Assembly: GCA_963383645.1 (NCBI GenBank) | Contig: OY726557.1 | Span: forward strand, 124,981,395 to 125,045,394 | DNA: 64,000 nt | Direction of reading: 5' to 3' | Source of the DNA: Muscardinus avellanarius | Taxonomy: Eukaryota; Chordata; Mammalia; Rodentia; Gliridae | Part shown: positions 10,943 to 20,150 of the stretch, piece by piece | How positions within the stretch are numbered: the stretch's first letter is position 1 | Layout of the letters: the number at the start of each line of letters is the position of its first letter | The notes under the pieces: generated by a model | Told to the model about the DNA's origin: nothing | Databases searched by the model: none | Seen by the model: only the letters and a program-made list of their open reading frames with translations | Made by a program: the position numbers and the translations under genes

Positions 10943-12906
10943 AAGCAATACTTTAGCATGCATCTTCAAAAATAAGAATGGTTGTTCCATGTAACCACAA
11001 TACCTCTGCCATGCTTAAGCAGTCCATAGTTAATGTCTAAATTAATCTAATACTTCATATTAAAAATTGTCCCGCCAAGTGTGTTGGCACATGCCTATAA
11101 TCCCAGTACTTGGAAGGCTGGGACAGTAGGATTTCAGGTTCAAGGACAGCCTCAGCAAGTAGTAAGACTCAGTAACTTAGTGAGACCCTATTTTGGGCTG
11201 GGAGTATAGCTGGGAAGTAGAATGCCCCTGAGTTCAATCCCCAGTATGACAAAATTAGATTGAAAGGCAGATAGATAGATAGATAGATAAAATATTCTAT
11301 TGTCCCTAAAGACATTTTGTGGGTGTGTTTTTCAAATTAGGGCTACTGATACCCCATTTTCCAAATGAATGAAGTGGGCACAGTCACAAAGACAGGGGCA
11401 GAGCTGGAAGACTAGCTCCAGAGTCTTTAGTAACAGTGCTAAGCACCCACACAGGGCCTACACCTGATAGGCCTTCGTTCCCACCCCTCCCCTCCTCCCC
11501 CTCCTCCTCCCAGGTCCTTTCCAGCAGTGCCTCCCCTCCCCATCCCAGGCCCCCAGGGGCACCTCTCAGCTCTCCACTTTCCCAGCCACAGTCTCAGGTG
11601 TTAGGAAAATCCCTCACCTAAAATTGGTGGAAAGAAAACCTGGGGCGATGGGGGCAGCCGCTCCCACTGGTACTGAGCGGCAGGCTTACTCCTCGGGGAC
11701 TGGCAGCTCAGGCTCACGTTGGTCCCCACCTGGGGCGCACCCAGGATGCGACAGGATGGAAGAGCTGGAGGAACTGGGGAAGGGAAGGGAGATAGTTAAA
11801 ACCCACACCCTAGGTCTTCCCCAGCCTTGCTTTCCCCATCCCAAGCCTCCCACTTGGCCCCTGGGAGAGAGACCGCAGACTCGCCACAGTGGGGGGATGC
11901 AGGAGGGTTGCTTCTCACTCACCCAGCACGCTGAGCCCTAAGGTTTTGCTGCTGTGGCCCTTGCTTTTGCCTTGACTGTCTACCACATTCACGGAACAGC
12001 GGTAGGAGCCAGAGTCTTGCTCCCTAAGGCCCTGCAGCCTCAGGGACACGTTCCGGGAGGGCATGGAGTAGACCAGGGATGCTTCCGGTGCACTTGAGAC
12101 AATCCCATTGATGTAGGACAACACCTAGTCAGGGACACCATGTGTCACTGTTACTATTCCACAGTGTGCTCTGCCCACAGGCTCAGTCAGCCGCCCTCCC
12201 CAGCCAGGCCTTCCTCACCTGACCCTCACCTACATCCACCCTTCTGACGGCACCAGCTCCTGTTCACCCACCTCCCAGCCACCAATCACTGCACCAGGGG
12301 CCTTGGCCAGGATACTTCCTGTCTCATGTGCTGTCTCCTCATCTCCCACTACCCAGGGTGTGTTTAGAAGGATGGCATAACGGGACAAAGGAGGACAATG
12401 TATAAAACAAAGTTAGACTGCAGAGCAGAGACAGGTTTTATAGGGCCTGGGACTTATACACGTGGAGGAGGACATCTTTTTTTTTTCTTTTTTGTACTGG
12501 GGATTGAACCCAGAGGCATTCTACCTCTGGGCTATACCCCAGGCCTATTTTTATTTTTATTTTTAAACATCATCTCCATAGGTTGATGAGAGTCTCTCTA
12601 CTTGCTGAGGTTGTCCTCAAACCTGCGATCCTCTGGTCTTATCCTTCCAAGTACTGGGATTATAGGACATGCATCACTATGCCCGGCTGAGAAAAGAACA
12701 TAGGGCTGGGCATGGTGGTACACTCTTGTAATCTCAGTACTTGGGAGGCTAAGACAGGAGGATTGCAGGTTTGTGGCCAGCCTCAGTTACTTAGTGAGGT
12801 CCTCCACAACTTAGTGGGACCCTGTTTCAAAAATAAATAATAAAATAATAGGGCTGGGGGTGTTGCTCAGAGGTAGAATGCCCCTGGGTTCAATCCCCAG
12901 TACCAT

Positions 12907-12937
<31 letters not shown>

Positions 12938-15900
12938 ATCTCAGATTTGAGGACAGCCTCAGAAAATAGTTAAACTCTGATCAACCTAGCAAGACCTTGT
13001 TTCAAAATAAAATTAAAATAGGGCTGGGGTGTAGCTTGGAGATAGAATGCCCCTGGGTTCAATACCCATTCCCACAAAATAAATAAGTAAATAAATTTTA
13101 AAAAAAGACCGGAGTGTAGCTCAGTGGTGGAATGCCCCCAATCTTCAGCACCACAAAATAATGGCGATTTTAATAATAACAAGACCAAATAACCTCTTTG
13201 AACACATTCTCTGGGACCCTGGAAGGAGTCCATGTGCGTGTAGGCCTTGAGAATTGTTTCATGGGCTTCTAGGCAAACCTGCCTGTTTGAACTTGGCATC
13301 ATGAAGCAGGGGAGGTGGGAGACAGCCCTCAGGTATAAAGGGGCAGGAGAACAGAGATAGTCACTTGAGACAAGAGGTCCTAAGCCTGTACTCAACTGTG
13401 CAGGAACACAGCACCTTTTCAAAGTTGTGTGTTACTTCTCATAAACTAACTTTCTTTCTTCTTCTTCTTCTTCTTCTTCTTCTTCTTCTTCTTCTTCTTC
13501 TTCTTCTTCTTCTCCTTCTCCTTCTCCTTCCTTCTTTCTTCTTCCTCTTCCTCTTTTTTTTTTTAAGCTGCTAAGGATTTTACCCAGGGACATTTTACCT
13601 CAGACCTACATCCCCAGCCCTATTTTTCATTCTTTATTTTGAAACAGGGTCTCACTAAGTAGCTGAGGCTGTCCTCAAACCGCGATTCTCCTGTCTCAGC
13701 CTCCAAAATGCTGGGATGACTAGCATACACCACCACGCCCAGCTTCCAACCTGATTTTTTATTCTTTATTTTTAAACAGGGTCTCGCCAAATTGTGGAGG
13801 GCCTCACTAAATAGTTGAGGCTGGCTGCAAACCTGTGATCCTCCTGTCTCAGCCTCCCAAGTCCTGGGATTACAAGCATGTGCAACCAAGCCCGGCTTCC
13901 CATAAACTTTCCCTTTTTTTCCAAACCCCAATCTATAGCCTCACTTCCACCATAGCAGAGTAAAATGTCTCTCTCCTTTTAGTGTTTTGGGTGCTGGAGT
14001 ATCAGGGAAATTGTGGGGGAAAGAGAAGTCTTTGGAGGAAATCTTCAAGATGAGAAGAAACTGTGAGAACTTGCTTTTCTCTGAAATGTGTCCCTTAGCT
14101 TCCAATCTTTGGCCGCCCCTTCCAGAATGGCCAGCTCTTCCCTACACCCCCAGATGAGTGCATTAACCACTAGCAAGGATGCCTTCCCCCTCACCTGCTT
14201 TAGATCCTTCCCTTCTTGTTCTAAGAACCATATCACAACAGGTACTTCCCACTGCTGGGCAGACGGCACTTCACCTTGCAGAGTATACCAGGCTGGGAGC
14301 ACTACTTCTTCTCCTTCCACTGCCTGCAACTTGCTGAGGCCAAGAGGCACGTGGAGCTTCAGCTGAGCCTGGGAGAGGGATACTGGAGAGAGAGTGAGGA
14401 AGCATGAGTGCTGGGGGCTGGCTCTCGGCTCCGGCTCGGCCTGGGATCATGCCCCACTCACTGGAGGAGAGGGTCATGCAGACAGAAGAAAGACTTTTTT
14501 TTTTTTTTTTTTTTTTTTGCGGTACTGGAGGTGGAAACCAGGGGCATTCTACCTCTGAGCTATACCCCCAGCCCTGTTTTTTATTCTATATTTTGAAACA
14601 GGGTCTCACTGAGTTGCAAAGGGCCTCACCAAGAAGCTGAGATTGTCCACGAACCACAATTCTCCTGAGAAGACAGACTTCCTTTGCCAGGTCCCACCAA
14701 TGGAGGTCTCAGTGATGCCCAAGGATTGCTGACCCAATGTCTGGGTTCCTCTCACCCCCAGCATATGGTTGTGTTTTTTTTTTAAATAGGGTTCAGGGAA
14801 TACTTCTATGTTTTTGAATAGCAGATTCTGAGCCCCAAGAAGAGAGGGCAGATTTCCATCAAGCAGGGGCACAAATCTATTGCTCTTGATCTGCGCCCAA
14901 CATTGCACACCTGCTTCCCCAAATTCCTTGTGCGAGAGGCAAAAGAGAATGGCCACGCTAGTTGGGGCCACCAGGGCTCCTGCCCCTGAGTTCTCAACCA
15001 GTTGGGGAGAGGGGGCTGGGGGACCCTCTGGTTACAGATTAACCCTGCGGTTCCTTCTGAACAGCTGGTGGCTGGTGAGACGCACTGGCCCAGAGACTTG
15101 CAGTGCTCTTGAACCTCCCGCTAAGGGCCAAGTTGGCTTCCTTAGAAAAGCAGAGGGATCGAGTCCCAGAGAGCTTTCAAGAGCCCTTGGTGGGCCTGGG
15201 AGATCTGAGCGGGTTCTCTTGGGCTGTAGGGAATTATAGGGCGAGTCAGAGTCTTCTGACAAGCACAGAGATTTACCCACAGGTGTTCCAGAGGTGGACT
15301 GGGGCATCTGCACCATAGCATCCTGGAACACATACTCTTCTGCCCTTGAGAGGGACAATGAAGTCCTAGCCCTTTGGGGAGTAAATAACTTTGGGGCACT
15401 GGTGGTCCTGCTCTTCCCAGCCATAGCACTCTGAGTATGAGACACCACATCCCTGAAGGGAGTCAGCATCCAGTCCAATGGCAGGAACAGCAGGAGCTGG
15501 GCTTCAGAACTCCAAGGACCCGGGAGCCATCAGGCCAGGATGCACACCACCCCCACAGCATCCCGGCTGCTGCGTCTTTTCAGAACCCCCACTTCTATTC
15601 CTTGTTCTTTGCAGCACCCCCCTCCCTGTTTCCTGGTGGGTCCCAGTGGGCTGGGCAGGAAACTTGTACCCTGCGATAAGGCAGAAGACAATGAAGGGGG
15701 GGCGGCGGCGCTGGACCGGAGGCGGAGGCTCTCCAGGCGAAGAAAACAAACCGGCCTCAAGGAGCTCAACTCCCCCCAGGTATTTCCGCCCAGGACAGGC
15801 ACATCGGGAACCTTGGGAGCAGTGCCGGCTCTTCCCCTTTCTGCAGCACACCCGGCCCTGTGTCCAGAAATGGTTCCTGCCTGGAACCTGCCTGGGAACC

Positions 15901-17877
15901 AGAAAGGATGCAAGCTCCCTTTGCCATGGGTGCCCCAGCGACCTCTGCTGGGTCCCGCATTTAGAATTACACTTGGCAAAAGGGAGAGTAGGGTTTAAAA
16001 TACACAACAATGGACACTCCCAGGGTTTGGACAAATGTCTCCTGTCCTGTGCCCTCAGTGCGAATCCAGCAGCTGGAGATGGCCTGAGGTTTCCTGCCTG
16101 CCGTTCCAGGGGTCCACGGGAGGAAGTGCCCCAACTGGTGGCCCTGTTTGGTCCTGGGTGCTGCGGGTGGAGAAATGGGGAGGTGTTGGGCCCCAGTGAA
16201 GGTCCCAGGAACAGCCCAAGAAAGGGACCATTCTGGCCCACTCTGAGACTAAAGGAGGGCAAAGAAACATGGAACCGCTCCCCAGGGCCACTATTTTTAG
16301 TCTCCCTCTTTCTCTGAGAAACTCCCCCCGCAGGCTTCTCACGCCCCAGGGGCAGCAGCGCTGGGCCTTGGAGTAGGCTTAGAGCAGAAGGGCCTTCTTG
16401 AGAGTCCATGCCTGCCCCAGACACTGCAATCTGAAGCCTGTTTAACCCTCAAGAGGCTGGCGGGGCCAGGCAACCCCCAGGGCAGTTGGCAGCACCGGAG
16501 CCTCCGGGTATGATAAACTGAGGCTTAGGGCCATGAGAAAAGAGGCTGCAGATCAGCTGTAAAGGATGACCAGGCAGCATTTGGATGTTCCGCCCTTGCT
16601 CGGAAGCCCCCCAGCACAGAGGGGGATGGGGAGTTGGGATAGAGGGAAGGAAGGGCTGAAGTTGGGAGAAGAGAGATGAGAAGCAGGGAGATTCTGCATC
16701 AGGTCCTCCCAAGTCCAGTGGATAGGAATCAGTCCAGACCTTGGTGTGGCTAGGGAGCTCCTCGTGACACCCCGGAACCCTAATACTCCATGTCCCAACA
16801 CCACAGAAGCACACACCAGGCTAGGAGGTGGGATCCGGGTCGGCAGGGACAGGAGCAAGGAGGTGCCATCACTATGGCTGACCTTTACAGTCTTCTAGGC
16901 CTTATTTGCCCTGGCATCCTCGGGCCTGAGAGAAAAGTTAAGCTCATGTCGCCAAACTGGGATTGGGATTCTTGAAGGGGACAGTAAAGGGGCCTGGAAG
17001 GTAGCAAGTGTGACAGCGGACGATGTGTTCAGTTTCTGCTAGGTCCCTCAGCCCCTGGTGAAGTATCCCTGGAGCTTGCCACACTCAAGCTTTGTGCCAC
17101 CCTGCCCCCATCTCCTTTGTCCCTTTAGGTCTTGGAAACTGTAAGGGTGGTGGTGGTGGTGAAGATTGTCACATTTCTCCCAGCATTTGAGCCTGTCCCC
17201 ATTTCCTGTGTCCAGTGACCTTACGGTCATGCACCGGGGGCACCTCCCTTGATTTCCAGGGCAGGAAGCAGGAGGGGCAGGAGAGAGGAACTGGGCTGGA
17301 GGATTGCCGCGCATTGGGCAAGCCTGGGGACCAGGGCATTCCTGTGATCTTTCTCATCAGCTTGTGTGGGGGTAGGGCAAGGGGGGGCTGGAGTTAAGAC
17401 CTTAAGCTGTTTAGTTGGTGTCTCATCAAGCGCCTCAGCCCATCTAGTTCTGCTGTGTGTGGAGATTGGAAGGTGGAATGGTTCCGGGGATGGTTCAGAT
17501 AACTCAGCCTAGAGGTATCCAGATCTTGCTGGGAGATTCTCTTATCATGAGATGCCCTTCTCTTGCTTGAACAAGCTCCCTACCTAGCCTCCCTCACCAC
17601 ACCCAAACTCAGAGCTGTCCCTGCTATAGTGGGGAGAGAGCACTGCAGTGATGTCCCAGAGTGCGGATGGGGGGGGGGCGATGGGAGGGCAAGGGTCCGA
17701 AGCAGGAGTCCCATGACCCAGTTCTTCACCAGACCCCAGAGTTCTCTCAGGGTGGATTCGCCCCATCCCACATCCCAAGGTCCCCCCAGGTCCCAAGTTT
17801 AACTCACCGAGGGTACTCAGCCCTAGGAGCAAAAACCACAGCGAGCTGGTCACAGGGGCGGTGGGCAAGGGAATCAT
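8170..17877 (-). CDS. ESAM: ESAM, endothelial cell-selective adhesion molecule (7 coding exons)
   Basis: Spliced frame: 17877-17808, 14382-14195, 12124-11923, 11773-11618, 9691-9569, 9269-9143, 8485-8170. This gives 1182 nt, or 393 aa (human 390). Parts in order are a signal peptide (about 1-29, with [13 protein letters not shown]), a V-type Ig domain (about 30-153) and a C2 Ig domain (154-246) with Cys161, 177, 227 and 238. Then come a membrane helix (about 250-274), a long Pro/Ser-rich cytoplasmic tail with a conserved TLPWPK block, and the C-terminus GSLV. In the known protein this C-terminus is a PDZ ligand (MAGI-1 partner). ESAM mediates homophilic adhesion at endothelial tight junctions and on platelets. 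As in human ESAM, the V domain has Ala (VLPAWYT) where the B-strand Cys would be, so Cys129 lacks its usual partner. Its intron phases match VSIG2 next door. Confidence 0.97.
8714..9103 (+). repeat. SINE inserted into the linker of another SINE
   Basis: The outer left half is 8714-8869 and the outer ID half is 9045-9103. The inner full copy runs from about 8870 to 9043. The flanks aaaaggtctgggg (8857-8869) and aaaagggctgggg (9044-9056) look like the target duplication with one mismatch. Lies in ESAM intron 6. Confidence 0.75.
9143..9269 (-). CDS. ESAM: ESAM coding exon 6 (transmembrane)
   Basis: Acceptor TTTTTCCAG, donor GTAAGT, leaving in phase 2. It encodes [20 protein letters not shown] and LVLLYQRR, then [12 protein letters not shown]. 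Confidence 0.96.
9569..9691 (-). CDS. ESAM: ESAM coding exon 5 (C2 domain, second half)
   Basis: Acceptor CTCCACAG, donor GTCAGT (less usual), phase 1. It runs from [15 protein letters not shown] to NVTLEVST, with GVYVC (Cys227) and Cys238. An upstream GTGAGC inside the exon is a decoy donor. Confidence 0.94.
9942..9986. repeat. (AC)n microsatellite
   Basis: A run of alternating AC about 45 nt long in ESAM intron 4, followed by an A-rich stretch. No SINE head is recognisable immediately upstream. Confidence 0.95.
10075..10295 (+). repeat. MIR-type ancient SINE fragment
   Basis: The sequence follows the MIR pattern: 'agtaagttacttgaaatccctgggtctccatttcttcatc' then 'aatgggagtaat', then a 'gccaaagactgctctacatactttacatgtgttaac' end. 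A further MIR-like piece at about 11335-11450 may be the same element split by later SINEs. Confidence 0.7.
10322..10790 (+). repeat. ID monomer, B1 half and full B1-dID SINE
   Basis: 10322-10395 is an ID monomer with a 'gtatagcttggtggtaaagg' head. 10428-10578 is a B1 half with a partial ID. 10579-10790 is a full copy. They lie head to tail in ESAM intron 4. Confidence 0.8.
10894..10937. repeat. (CT)n microsatellite
   Basis: Uninterrupted CT repeat in ESAM intron 4. Confidence 0.95.
11073..11290 (+). repeat. B1-dID SINE followed by (GATA)n
   Basis: The SINE at 11073-11248 ends 'gagttcaatccccagtatgac'. A short GATA repeat (agatagatagat) lies at 11270-11290. Confidence 0.85.
11618..11773 (-). 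CDS. ESAM: ESAM coding exon 4 (C2 domain, first half)
   Basis: Acceptor TTCCCCAG, donor GTGAGG, phase 1. It runs from [15 protein letters not shown] to QVFFPPIL, with Cys161, LSC (Cys177) and the core Trp of YQWERLP. The exon lacks a start codon on its strand and was found by its match to the family. Confidence 0.94.
11923..12124 (-). CDS. ESAM: ESAM coding exon 3 (V domain, second half)
   Basis: Acceptor GACTAG, donor GTGAGT, phase 1. It runs from [14 protein letters not shown] to GLSVL, with [10 protein letters not shown] and DSGSYRC (Cys129). NVS is a possible N-glycosylation site. Confidence 0.96.
12477..13155. repeat. SINE cluster in ESAM intron 2 (mixed orientation)
   Basis: 12477-12690 is a reverse SINE. 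12704-12907 is a forward SINE with an (AC)n tail to 12933. 12940-13078 is a forward SINE lacking its 5' head, and 13106-13155 is an ID half alone. Confidence 0.85.
13453..13898 (-). repeat. (CTT)n tract and two reverse SINEs
   Basis: A TTC repeat of about 100 nt (13453-13550) is joined to a reverse SINE at 13556-13740. A reverse B1 half follows at 13745-13898. Transcribed from the minus strand, the tract is (GAA)n in ESAM intron 2. Confidence 0.88.
14195..14382 (-). CDS. ESAM: ESAM coding exon 2 (V domain, first half)
   Basis: Acceptor CTCTCTCCAG, donor GTGAGG, leaving in phase 0. It encodes [15 protein letters not shown] to GKDLKQ and includes [14 protein letters not shown] second AG 12 nt downstream (TCCCAG) would break the frame and is not used in this model. 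Confidence 0.94.
14491..14668 (-). repeat. Reverse B1-dID SINE, 5' truncated
   Basis: Starts with a run of T and 'gcggtactggaggtggaaac' and stops in the B1 half after 'ccacgaaccacaattctcct'. It lies about 110 nt upstream of ESAM exon 2, near the branch-point region. Confidence 0.85.
14670..17807 (-). other. ESAM: ESAM intron 1, SINE-free and GC-rich
   Basis: About 3.1 kb without a recognisable young SINE. Between 14880 and 16424 several overlapping frames on both strands stay open for 100-306 codons (for example 16424-15504 minus and 15478-16317 plus). They show no domain, signal peptide or family match and are proline/glycine/serine-rich, as chance frames in GC-rich DNA are. The block may hold endothelial regulatory elements, which is inference from position in intron 1 only. 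Confidence 0.5.
17808..17877 (-). CDS. ESAM: ESAM coding exon 1 (signal peptide)
   Basis: ATG at 17877-17875. It encodes [19 protein letters not shown] and STL and leaves in phase 1 at the donor GTGAGT. The start aligns with the human start without a gap. Confidence 0.95.
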
Positions 17878-18110
17878 GGCCCTCCCTGGTCCGGACAGAG
17901 TGCACCAGTTCCAGGACACACTGTCCGACAGGTGCCAAGACTGCGACAGCTGGACCGTGCGCAGGAGCCAGGCCACTGTGTCAGTGGCAGCCAGCCCAAG
18001 ACTGCGTGCTGTGCCGGTGGTGGGGTGGGGACAGGCTGCGACAGGGGGCGGAGCATCCGAGGGGGCGGAGAGGTCGCAGTCCTGGGCCTCCGAAGGCCGC
18101 AGGGGGTGGG
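17878..18110 (-). promoter_or_regulatory. ESAM: ESAM 5' UTR and proximal promoter
   Basis: Upstream of the ESAM ATG there is no TATA box. Two GC boxes (GGGGCGG on the plus strand at 18045-18051 and 18062-18068) lie 168-190 bp from the start codon. The transcription start cannot be placed by sequence alone. Confidence 0.55.
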
Positions 18111-19755
18111 CCCCTCTAGCACCCAGACAGCGGGATCACAGGGCCTCTACAGATCAAGCTGCAGGCTGGGTCCTTATGTCATGACACCCCACAACTGTCC
18201 CTGGAAGCCAGGAGGAGAGAGAGTCCAGGGCTCTCACTCCCTGCCCTGTGCCCACGTGCAGCAGGAAGGATGGCTAAGAAGGGAGTGAGTTTGGGGACCG
18301 TCGAAGTTCGGGGGCCACAGACTGACAGTGTGAGAGCCCCAACAACCTGCTCTAAGCTTGGGCTACTGCGTCCTTAGCCTAACCGGGCAGACTTTCTGGA
18401 GGAGGGCGAGTGGGGCGGGGACACGAAGGGTCACCGCGGGGATTCTGTGGCTTCACCCGGGGCTGGGCGGGAAGGGTCACGGCCACACCCACCCCACGCC
18501 CCACAACGCCGGCCCCCACCAACGCGCCAGCAGTGGGGCCTCTCTTACCCTAGGGGCAGGGGACAGTGGCTGAGTTTTCCCAGACACCCTAAAACCCGGG
18601 GCTGAGGATTAATCTGGCATGTATACTGGCTCATGGCTGCCCCAGGAAATGAGGAAAACGAGGAGGTAACGAGTCTCATTCTCTGTTCCTTACTCCTGAA
18701 ATAAACTGCTTTTCTTTACGGTGACTGGAGAGGAGGGGCGGTGGGGAGGTAGGACACAATTTCCGTTTCTCCTTTATCCCTATCTTCGCTGCCTCCTATC
18801 CTTACAGCGAACGAAGGGCTCAGGCCCGCTCTGATCCTTTAATTCCCAGGGCTAGATTTTGTTCACTGCGAAATTTAATTTAACCGCACCCTCCCTCCTG
18901 CCATTTGGCCAAAAGGCTCCTCTGCGCCCTCTGCCGGCCGCAGCTTCTTCACGGCATGCACCTGTTCTTGCGTTTCTAACCAAGGTGGGGGAGGGCTTCA
19001 AACATTCCAGCAGAGCAGAGCCATTTTGCAAAGGTCACTGGGAACAGAAAGCATAACCATGAATTCCTGACACTGCCCGCTGCCCGCTCTGGGGGCCACA
19101 GTTATTTGGGAATAAAAACAGACGGGCCCAGTGAATTCTCCCCACTCCACACAGTTCTGCTGCTCAACACGGGTTGTGTTCTGTGCCTCCACTCTATGGG
19201 GTGTCTCCTTTGTTTTTCCTGTCCAGACCTTCTCAGTTGTTTCTTCCTAGTGGGACCTGCCTGGCTCCTCTTCAAATACCTGCCATGCAGTGGCTGTGAG
19301 AAATGCCCATGGAAACACTAGACCGCTCCTGCCATCTCTGGAATCTAACAGTTGGCAGCTCAGTGGCTGCAAAGGCAATAGGAATCAGTAACTGCCGGCC
19401 TCACAGCCTTCTGCAGGCTCCTAAAAATTTCTAGTTAGCAAAAAGACTGGGCAGGGGGCTATTGGTTTAATTTTTCTTTTCTACCACACTCAAATTATTT
19501 TTTTTTCAGTTAGCATACATTGCTAAGTACACCTTGTAGAACACCCCTCCCTTACTGCCAGTACAGGTTTAAGTCACCCCAAATAAGCAACTTCTTCAGA
19601 GAAAGGTGGTACAAAATCTTGGCTGTAACCCAGTAATGCCAAGGCATCTAATCACACAGGCATGCTTATTCTTGTCAAGTGCTACATAAGACACAGCCTC
19701 AGCATTCACTCCCTGGAGCTAACTTGGCCTTCAGAATTCAGATCTCAAAAGTCAG
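18111..19755. other. Intergenic, upstream of ESAM
   Basis: Unique sequence, GC-rich to about 18.6 kb and then moderate. No exon or SINE is seen. It includes GGAA-rich stretches such as 18640-18670 and a T-rich run at 19495-19510. A minus-strand ATTAAA at 19466-19471 could be a distal MSANTD2 poly(A) signal, but nothing supports its use. Confidence 0.45.
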
Positions 19756-19756
19756 G

Positions 19757-20150
19757 TGTGCAAGGCGTGGCAGCACATGCTTGTAATCCCAGCACATGAG
19801 AGGCTAAAACAGGAGGACTGCAGGTTCAAAGCCAGCCTCAGCAACTCAGCAAGGCTCTTAGTGACCTAGTGAGATCTTGTTTCAAAATAAAATCAAACCA
19901 GGGCTGTATCGCTTGGAGGTACAATGCCTCTTGGTTCAATCCCCAATACCAAAAAAAAAAAAAAAAAAAAAAAAAGGCCAGGCATGGTGATACATGGGAG
20001 GCTGATAAAAGAGAATTGCAGGTTTGGGGCCAGTCTTCAGCAATTTAGTAAGGCCCTCTGCAACTTAAGTTACTCTGCTTCAAAATAGGGATGGGGGTAG
20101 CTCAGAGGTAAAACATCTCTGAGTTCAATCTCCAGTATAAAAAATAATAA
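19757..20150 (+). repeat. Two forward B1-dID SINEs
   Basis: 19757-19975 ends in about 27 A. 19976-20150 lacks part of the left half ('gtgatacatgggaggctgataaaag') and ends in (AATAAT). They mark the left limit of the long unique block belonging to the MSANTD2 3' region. Confidence 0.85.

Noticed and set aside
13453..13550. CRISPR-like or satellite array
   Set aside because: It is a plain (CTT)n microsatellite at the tail of a reverse SINE, with no spacers.
15504..16424. 306-codon minus-strand open frame as a protein gene
   Set aside because: It lies within ESAM intron 1, overlaps long frames on the opposite strand, is low in complexity, and has no recognisable domain, splice context or family resemblance.
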